The position numbers and the translations under genes are program-made. The notes under the pieces are model-generated. The model ran no database searches. It was not told where the DNA came from and saw only the letters and a program-made list of their open reading frames with translations. A stretch of DNA of 11,409 nucleotides from Anaerolineae bacterium. Its GTDB lineage: Bacteria; Chloroflexota; Anaerolineae; 4572-78; J111. The DNA is taken from assembly GCA_020433835.1 (NCBI GenBank), contig JAGRBY010000196.1, forward strand, positions 1 to 11,409, in the 5' to 3' direction. Of the stretch, positions 6,691 through 11,409 are shown piece by piece. Position 1 is the first letter of the stretch. The number at the start of each line of letters is the position of its first letter.

Positions 6691-6697
6691 AACAAGC

Positions 6698-8527
6698 TTA
6701 ATTTACTCTTTCTTTTACATAGGCTTCGAGAATATCACGTTCTTCAAAGTCATTGAAGCCATCGACACCGATACCGCATTCATACCCGGTAGCTACTTCC
6801 CGAACATCTTCGGTAAAACGTTTCAAAGAAGAGATCTTGCCTTCGTGCAACACAGCCGATCCACGCCGCACTCGGATAAACGAATTACGGGTAACATGCC
6901 CTTCAAGAATATAACAGCCGGCAATATTGCCGCGTTTGGGAATTCTAAAGACAGCACGTACTTCCGCTTGCCCAATCACTTTATCGGCATATTCAGGTTC
7001 GAGAAGCCCCTTTAGTGCTTTCTCGATATCTTCGATGAGCTTGTAAATAATTTCATACAGCCGAACATCAACCCCTTCAGCCTCTGCTAAACGTTCAGCC
7101 GCCGAGTCCGTTCTTACATGAAAGCCCACGATAATGGCGTGTGAAGCCACAGCCAAATTGACATCAGACTCAGAGATATCGCCCGTACCTTCCAGAAGTA
7201 TTTTTACCTTTACGTTACTTGCACTCAAATCTTTAAGCGAATTAACAATGGGTTCTAACGAGCCTTGCACATCAGCTTTTACAATGAGGCGCAGCGTTTG
7301 ATCACCCGTTTCACTGCGCTGTTGGAAAAACTCTTCCAGCGACACAGGGCGACGGGTGGCTTGCTGCAGGTTTCTGGCGTGGGTGTCAACACGCTCTTGA
7401 ACAATAGCGCGAGCCGTTTTTTCATTGCTGACGACTTCAAAGAAATCACCAGCTTCAGGAACTTCTGATAACCCCATTACAGATACCGGTATGGAAAGTC
7501 CGGCTTCTTTTATCTTTTTGCCCTTGTCATTAAACATCGCCCGAATGCGACCATATTGTGACCCAACAACAATAAAGTTACCTGCTTTTAGCGTACCGTT
7601 TTGAATCAACAGCGTGGCGATAACCCCGCGTCGTTTATCCAGTTCGCCTTCAATTACAACACCTTGAGCCGGACGATTAGGGTTAGCCTTGAGTTCAAGC
7701 ACATCGGTAATGAGCAAAATATTTTCAAGAAGTTCGTCAATACCTTGATTTCGCAAGGCAGAAACCGGCACACACACGGTATCACCGCCCCATTCTTCCA
7801 CCAAAAGCCCTACTTCTGCTAACTCTTGCTTAACGCGGTCAACATTGGCATTGTTTTTATCCACTTTATTGAGCGCTACCAAAATGGGCACTTGAGCGGC
7901 GCGGGCATGCTCAATAGCTTCGCGGGTTTGAGGCATAACCCCATCATCGGCGGCAACAACCAAAACCGCTAAATCGGTCACTTGGGTACCTCGGGCACGC
8001 ATTGCTGTAAAAGCAGCGTGGCCCGGAGTATCTAAGAACGTGATTGGACGGTCATCGAGAAAAACCTGATAAGCACCGATATGCTGGGTGATACCGCCTG
8101 ACTCGCCTTTAACAACTTGGGTATTTCTAATAGAGTCAAGCAATGTTGTTTTACCGTGGTCAACATGGCCCAATACCGTTACAACCGGTGGTCGTGGTCG
8201 AAGGTCTGAGGGATCTTCTTCAGCAATTAAACGGCGATGTAGAGGGAGTTCGTGTACTTCTTCTTCCTCTTCTATCTCCTCCACTTGAGGGGGTACAACT
8301 TCATACCCCATATCTTCGCCAATGATCGTGACGGTATCAAAATCAATCTGCTGGTTGATGTTTGCCATAATCCCATTGCTCATCAAAACCTTGATGATTT
8401 CAATGGGGCTAATCGACATTTTTTCGGCCAAATCTCGAACGGTAATTGCAGGCGGTACCTCAATCGTTCTAGAATTTGACTTACCGGTTGCACCAGCCAC
8501 TTTTTCTTTTTCAGCACTTATTGCCAT
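6698..8527 (-). CDS. infB: Translation initiation factor IF-2 (short form)
   Basis: GTPase that places fMet-tRNA on the 30S subunit and drives subunit joining. The start chosen is the ATG at 8525-8527 (609 aa) because GAGGTGG sits 5 nt upstream; a GTG 9 nt earlier lies inside that ribosome binding site and is not credible. Residues 25-75 are the IF2_N helical module ([20 protein letters not shown]), followed by a short acidic linker (83-91). The G domain carries GHVDHGKT (120-127, P-loop), GGITQHIGA (144-152, switch I), DTPGH (166-170), NKVD (220-223) and SAL (256-258). Domain II, III and the fMet-tRNA-binding C-terminal barrel follow, ending in [14 protein letters not shown]. The long N-terminal extension of E. 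coli or B. subtilis IF2 is missing. It is followed closely by rbfA and preceded by an unusual 557-bp spacer. Confidence 0.97.
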   Translation of the reverse strand: MAISAEKEKVAGATGKSNSRTIEVPPAITVRDLAEKMSISPIEIIKVLMSNGIMANINQQIDFDTVTIIGEDMGYEVVPPQVEEIEEEEEVHELPLHRRLIAEEDPSDLRPRPPVVTVLGHVDHGKTTLLDSIRNTQVVKGESGGITQHIGAYQVFLDDRPITFLDTPGHAAFTAMRARGTQVTDLAVLVVAADDGVMPQTREAIEHARAAQVPILVALNKVDKNNANVDRVKQELAEVGLLVEEWGGDTVCVPVSALRNQGIDELLENILLITDVLELKANPNRPAQGVVIEGELDKRRGVIATLLIQNGTLKAGNFIVVGSQYGRIRAMFNDKGKKIKEAGLSIPVSVMGLSEVPEAGDFFEVVSNEKTARAIVQERVDTHARNLQQATRRPVSLEEFFQQRSETGDQTLRLIVKADVQGSLEPIVNSLKDLSASNVKVKILLEGTGDISESDVNLAVASHAIIVGFHVRTDSAAERLAEAEGVDVRLYEIIYKLIEDIEKALKGLLEPEYADKVIGQAEVRAVFRIPKRGNIAGCYILEGHVTRNSFIRVRRGSAVLHEGKISSLKRFTEDVREVATGYECGIGVDGFNDFEERDILEAYVKERVN

Positions 8528-8532
8528 AATGA

Positions 8533-8539
8533 CCACCTC
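8533..8539 (-). promoter_or_regulatory. Shine-Dalgarno deciding the infB start
   Basis: GAGGTGG ends 5 nt before the ATG at 8527. The competing GTG start at 8536 is part of this element, so the ATG is preferred. Confidence 0.8.
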
Positions 8540-8652
8540 ACTTTATATAGTTGATAATGTTACACGAGCAAGCGCACAAAGACAGGCTACATAAACGCAA
8601 ACACAAGGAATACGCTTGACGCTTTAAGTAATAGGAGTTTTATATTTACTGC

Positions 8653-8681
8653 TTTATAGAAAAGCAGTAGTTCATAATCAA
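8653..8681 (-). promoter_or_regulatory. Candidate sigma-70 promoter for infB-rbfA-truB-ribF
   Basis: Minus strand TTGATT (8681-8676), 17-bp spacer, TATAAA (8658-8653): 4/6 and 5/6 matches with ideal spacing. The start would be near 8646, giving a leader of about 120 nt. The -10 and spacer lie inside the 9-bp inverted repeat at 8647-8669, which could therefore be an operator. Confidence 0.5.
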
Positions 8682-8750
8682 GGGTAAGTTATTTTGAGGA
8701 TAACCGAGACAAAATTCGGTTACAAAATTTCAGGTGACGGACAGGTATAT

Positions 8751-8837
8751 AGAGCCAAAGAGGGTTATTTATGAGAGGAGGCCAAAACAGCTATACGTAT
8801 TTTTAGCTTCTCATAGAGCTTTACCCCTTTGGTCTCT
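8751..8837. repeat. Long imperfect hairpin (87 nt)
   Basis: Pairing runs inward as AGAG/CTCT, CCAAAG/CTTTGG, GGGT/ACCC, TATGAGA/TCTCATA and AGCTA/TAGCT, in total 26 base pairs. Single bulges at 8761 and 8833 and a 12-nt one-sided bulge (8777-8788) interrupt it. Perfect segments separated by bulges look more like a folded RNA than a simple palindromic protein site; a decayed palindromic element is the alternative. Confidence 0.6.
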
Positions 8838-9084
8838 TATGTGATTATTCACTGTTTAAATTCCCTCATCAACAGTTGAGAGTGTCCCTTTAACATCGTG
8901 GTTACAAAAATGAACCACAGATACTTATAAATATTGTTTACTACGATGTGTAAAACACCTGTAACCTATAAGATCTATGGCTTTATTTCGGTTTGTACAC
9001 TATCTATCCAAAAAATACCAGGGACTATCCAAGAGATTAACACCTAAAATTTTCTCAAAAACAACCCTTAACTGACTGTACTAT

Positions 9085-9366
9085 TTATGCTTTTGAAAGT
9101 TCATCGCGTACAGAACGAAACAACTCAGCAACAACTTCGTCAGAAGGCGTTATTTTTAAGGCTTGAGCTAAACGCTCCTTTTTCAAGCCTTTTTCTAAAC
9201 ATTGAGTTTCAGTACACATATACACCCCCCGCCCATTTGCTTTACCGGTTGAGTCGATAATCAGCGTTTGGGCAGGGGTTTTTACAATGCGAATCATATC
9301 ACGTTTGCTTTTTACAGTACGGCACCCAATACATGTTCGCTGTGGTATATGCTTTTGCTTAGCCAT
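9085..9366 (-). CDS. ylxR: YlxR-family RNA-binding protein
   Basis: Small protein of the YlxR (DUF448) family, almost always encoded between nusA and infB. The fold is known and RNA binding or regulation is proposed, but the role is not firmly established. Signature RTCIGCR (residues 10-16 from the chosen start) and GRGVYMC near residue 45 match the family, and a basic C-terminal half follows. I prefer the ATG at 9364-9366 (93 aa, MAKQKHIPQRTCIGC, a typical family start). An in-frame GTG at 9388-9390 would add 8 residues, and neither has a strong Shine-Dalgarno. It follows the nusA stop by 35 nt (11 nt with the GTG start). The L7Ae-like gene that often comes next is missing. Confidence 0.93.
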   Translation of the reverse strand: MAKQKHIPQRTCIGCRTVKSKRDMIRIVKTPAQTLIIDSTGKANGRGVYMCTETQCLEKGLKKERLAQALKITPSDEVVAELFRSVRDELSKA

Positions 9367-9401
9367 TTTTGTTCGTAAACCAGATACCACGAGACAAAAT
9401 T

Positions 9402-11315
9402 TTACTCGTCGTATTCCTCAAACCAGTCATCGGTGCGGCGGCTGCGTTTTCGCCGACGCTCGGCCACAACTTGACCCAAGCGCTCATCGTAGACCAGCCG
9501 GCGTTTTTTCTGGCGAGCTTTCTTTTTCTCCAGTTCACGCTCACGGCTGTCATCATCGTCCTCAAAATACTCATCTTGCTCTTGCCAGTTATAGCCTGGC
9601 GCACCCTCGGGCGCGGGTTCTTTTTCCGCTTCACCTTCTACTTTTTCTGCCTCACCAGCCGCTTCTGTTTGAGCTTCAGGTTGTGCTTCCATCTCAGGCG
9701 CTGTTTCTTCTGTAGCCTCAACAGCTTCGATAGATTCAGCAGCTTCGGCAGTAACTTCTTCAACTTCCGTCTCTGGCAGAGCCGCTTCTAGTTCAGGCTC
9801 AGTGTCAAACTCTACTTCAGACAGCATTGCTTCAGCCTCGGCTAAGATATCATCAACATCTTGAGTCATGACAAATTCGACGCTTTCTTCTTCTTCGTCA
9901 AATTCATCCACCACACCTTCAGCTTCAAGTTGAAGCTCAGCCGCTTCAATCAGATCGAGATCTTCAGGTTGAGACGCACCTTCTGAAACAGGAGACAAAG
10001 GCGAACGGCCGCTCAAAATTGCTTCGGCTTCAGCCAAGATATCTCTTGAACGAGCTGCTTTTCTCGCTTCTTCAAGAGCTGCTCGACGCTCACGTTCAAT
10101 CGACATTTCAGCAAAGTTAACCACTTCAATCGCTTCGCTCAGCAGGTTAAGCTCACCATCGCTAAATTCAATAGGCGCTTTTTCTTCTAAAATAGAAGCC
10201 GCCAAATTAAAGATGTGAGTCTTCTCACTCATTCGGCCGCGAATAGCTTCGTTATTGCGAACTTTCTGAAGCGCTTCTTCAACAGCCTCGCTGGCACTTT
10301 TAATATCAATACGCCAGCCCGTTAATTTCGCCGCTAAACGAGCATTTTGCCCTTCTTTACCGATGGCTAGTGACAGTTGTTTGTCGGGTACGACCACCAC
10401 GGCGGTTTTCCCCTGTTCATCGTGAAGCATCACGTTCATCACTTTGGCCGGGCTTAATGAATTAGCAATAAAGAAAGATAGGTCAGGATTCCACTGAACC
10501 ACATCGATCTTTTCGCCGTTCAACTCATTGACGATATTTTGAATACGCGTACCGCGCATCCCTACACACGAACCGACCGGATCGACACCTTCTTGCAAAG
10601 CGGCAACAGCGACTTTTGAGCGATGGCCTGCCTCACGCGCAATCGATTTAATTTCAACCGTGCCGTTGTAAATTTCCGGCACCTCAACCTCCAGCAAACG
10701 GCGCAGCATATCACGATGGGTTCGCGATAAAATAATCTGCGGGCCACGGCTAGTTTTTGAAACGGAAGCTACATACGAGCGTAATCGCTGCCCTTCTTTG
10801 TAGGTTTCCGAAGCAATTTGTTCGGAACGGGGCAGAATAGCCTCGGCCTTGCCCAACGACAACGTGACTTGATGGGGATCGACTTTATGAACCGTACCGC
10901 TGACAATCTCGCCTTCACGCTCGGCATAGGCACTGTAAAGGGCATCACGCTCCGCTTCTCGAATACGCTGGAGAATAACCTGCTTGGCCGTTTGAGCCGC
11001 AATACGTCCAAAGTTTTTGGGTGTACTTTCAATCGATACTAAACCACCAAGCTCGCTACGTGGGTTGATCGCTTTAGCATTCTTTAACGAAATCTCTCTT
11101 TTTTCGTTCTCAACCTGTTCAACCACAACTTTTTCAAGAAAAATCAGCGCTTCACCAGATTTTGTATCAATCTGGGCCGTAATCGATTGGTTACTCCCAA
11201 AATTCCGCTTGTAGGCGGATGCCAGAGCGACCTCAACGGCCTCTAATACGATGTCGATGGCTAGTTGCCGCTCATGACATACTTGATTGATGGCCATCAT
11301 GAAGTCATTTTTCAC
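9402..11315 (-). CDS. nusA: Transcription termination/antitermination factor NusA with long charged C-terminal tail
   Basis: Binds RNA polymerase and nascent RNA and modulates pausing, termination and antitermination. Domains are: N-terminal RNAP-binding domain (1-125); S1 (133-200, [12 protein letters not shown] to ILSRTH); KH1 (about 228-290, [15 protein letters not shown]); and KH2 (300-345, [19 protein letters not shown]). The canonical protein ends near residue 345-350. The remaining 290 residues start with a helical region (to about 435), then a strongly acidic low-complexity stretch (449-590) with a repeated DILAEAEA(I/M)LS motif, then a K/R-rich block (591-627) and an acidic end (DDWFEEYDE). 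E. coli-type acidic repeat domains are not recognised. The start is GTG at 11313-11315: GAGGAGG lies 11 nt upstream and an in-frame TAG stands just before it. ATG codons at residues 6 and 7 are alternatives but sit far from the Shine-Dalgarno. Confidence 0.96.
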   Translation of the reverse strand: MKNDFMMAINQVCHERQLAIDIVLEAVEVALASAYKRNFGSNQSITAQIDTKSGEALIFLEKVVVEQVENEKREISLKNAKAINPRSELGGLVSIESTPKNFGRIAAQTAKQVILQRIREAERDALYSAYAEREGEIVSGTVHKVDPHQVTLSLGKAEAILPRSEQIASETYKEGQRLRSYVASVSKTSRGPQIILSRTHRDMLRRLLEVEVPEIYNGTVEIKSIAREAGHRSKVAVAALQEGVDPVGSCVGMRGTRIQNIVNELNGEKIDVVQWNPDLSFFIANSLSPAKVMNVMLHDEQGKTAVVVVPDKQLSLAIGKEGQNARLAAKLTGWRIDIKSASEAVEEALQKVRNNEAIRGRMSEKTHIFNLAASILEEKAPIEFSDGELNLLSEAIEVVNFAEMSIERERRAALEEARKAARSRDILAEAEAILSGRSPLSPVSEGASQPEDLDLIEAAELQLEAEGVVDEFDEEEESVEFVMTQDVDDILAEAEAMLSEVEFDTEPELEAALPETEVEEVTAEAAESIEAVEATEETAPEMEAQPEAQTEAAGEAEKVEGEAEKEPAPEGAPGYNWQEQDEYFEDDDDSRERELEKKKARQKKRRLVYDERLGQVVAERRRKRSRRTDDWFEEYDE

Positions 11316-11326
11316 GTTTTGCTATG

Positions 11327-11333
11327 CCTCCTC
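11327..11333 (-). promoter_or_regulatory. Shine-Dalgarno of nusA
   Basis: GAGGAGG on the minus strand, 11 nt before the GTG start. The long spacing is tolerable, and an in-frame stop between it and the GTG excludes an earlier start. Confidence 0.75.
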
Positions 11334-11370
11334 ACTAAACAGGCAAAATATCACTTATATAAATCAGGTT

Positions 11371-11402
11371 AAAAATAAGAAAAGTGGGGGACGCCCACTT
11401 TT
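11371..11402 (-). terminator. Hairpin with T-rich tail upstream of nusA
   Basis: Minus strand AAAAGTGGG and CCCACTTTT form a 9-bp perfect stem around a 5-nt loop (11389-11393), followed by CTTATTTTT. It lies about 56 nt before the nusA start. It may end an upstream gene outside the window or act as an attenuator in the nusA leader. The 55 bp between it and nusA holds no good promoter; TATATA near 11357-11362 lacks a -35. Confidence 0.6.
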
Positions 11403-11409
11403 AAGTCAA

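Larger units (their letters stand above)
8528..9084. other. 557-bp AT-rich spacer between ylxR and infB with extensive inverted repeats
   Basis: I find no convincing coding sequence on either strand; the longest frames lack a ribosome binding site and family features. Structures seen are: hairpin TACTGCTTT/AAAGCAGTA (8647-8669, loop 5); hairpin TAACCGA/TCGGTTA (8701-8722, loop 8); a long imperfect hairpin (8751-8837); GTGGTT/AACCAC near 8898-8919, enclosed by ACATCGT/ACGATGT near 8893-8948; and a long-distance pairing of GGTTA...CAGGTG (8718-8736) with CACCTGTAACC (8956-8966) closing about 250 nt. TTGGATAG occurs twice (8999-9033, seen on the minus strand). The region could be a structured RNA, a regulatory leader of infB, or the remains of a lost gene or small element. 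No known RNA family signature (RNase P, tmRNA, 6S, riboswitch cores) is recognised. Confidence 0.6.

Noticed and set aside
8528..8536. GTG start for infB giving 612 aa
   Set aside because: The GTG is inside the GAGGTGG ribosome binding site of the ATG at 8527.
8528..9084. tRNA, RNase P, tmRNA or known riboswitch in the ylxR-infB spacer
   Set aside because: No T-loop GGTTCRA signature, no acceptor-stem pairing, and none of the conserved cores of these RNAs could be found by eye on either strand.
9287..9791. Two plus-strand open frames of about 140 aa
   Set aside because: Antisense to ylxR and to the Glu-rich tail of nusA; the Phe/Leu/Ser-rich translations are what antisense of Glu/Lys codons gives, not a membrane protein.
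1..11409. CRISPR array, insertion sequence or integrase
   Set aside because: No regularly spaced repeats, no transposase or recombinase motifs, and no paired terminal repeats flanking a gene were seen.

Overview
The window looks like chromosomal DNA of a Chloroflexota bacterium (Anaerolineae or a close relative). This is an inference from three things: a short IF2, a NusA with a very long acidic-then-basic tail, and a molybdo-flavoenzyme whose FAD and 2Fe-2S subunits are fused. No rRNA or other decisive marker is present. Base composition is moderate, and two non-coding stretches are visibly richer in A+T.

Right half (about 4.4-11.4 kb, minus strand): a translation/transcription housekeeping operon read right to left as nusA, ylxR, a 557-bp gap, infB, rbfA, truB, ribF. 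The last four genes are almost touching (2-7 nt apart). The cluster ends at a bidirectional terminator at 4358-4396. A hairpin with a T-rich tail lies just upstream of nusA. The gap between ylxR and infB, where many bacteria have an L7Ae-family gene or nothing, holds no convincing ORF. It does contain several inverted repeats, a long imperfect hairpin and a plausible promoter for infB.

Middle (3269-4338): an AT-rich intergenic region of about 500 bp with a strong 14-bp-stem terminator, an extended -10 element about 50 bp before it, and two palindromic operator-like sites. It is followed by one plus-strand gene for an unrecognised 190-aa protein (probable beta-rich domain plus a short C-terminal coiled coil).

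Left part (1-3268, minus strand): a 240-aa protein combining a degenerate PD-(D/E)XK-like nuclease domain with a tail resembling the RNA-polymerase-binding Tudor tail of PcrA/UvrD helicases. After it comes a near-consensus sigma-70 promoter driving a two-gene xanthine-dehydrogenase-family operon. That operon is an FAD/2Fe-2S fusion subunit followed by the molybdopterin subunit, which runs off the window edge. Together these two would form a molybdenum hydroxylase that oxidises an N-heterocycle or aldehyde; the substrate cannot be read from the sequence.

The best leads for something undescribed are the structured ylxR-infB spacer, the candidate small RNA or leader at 3453-3537, and the nuclease-like/Tudor fusion protein.
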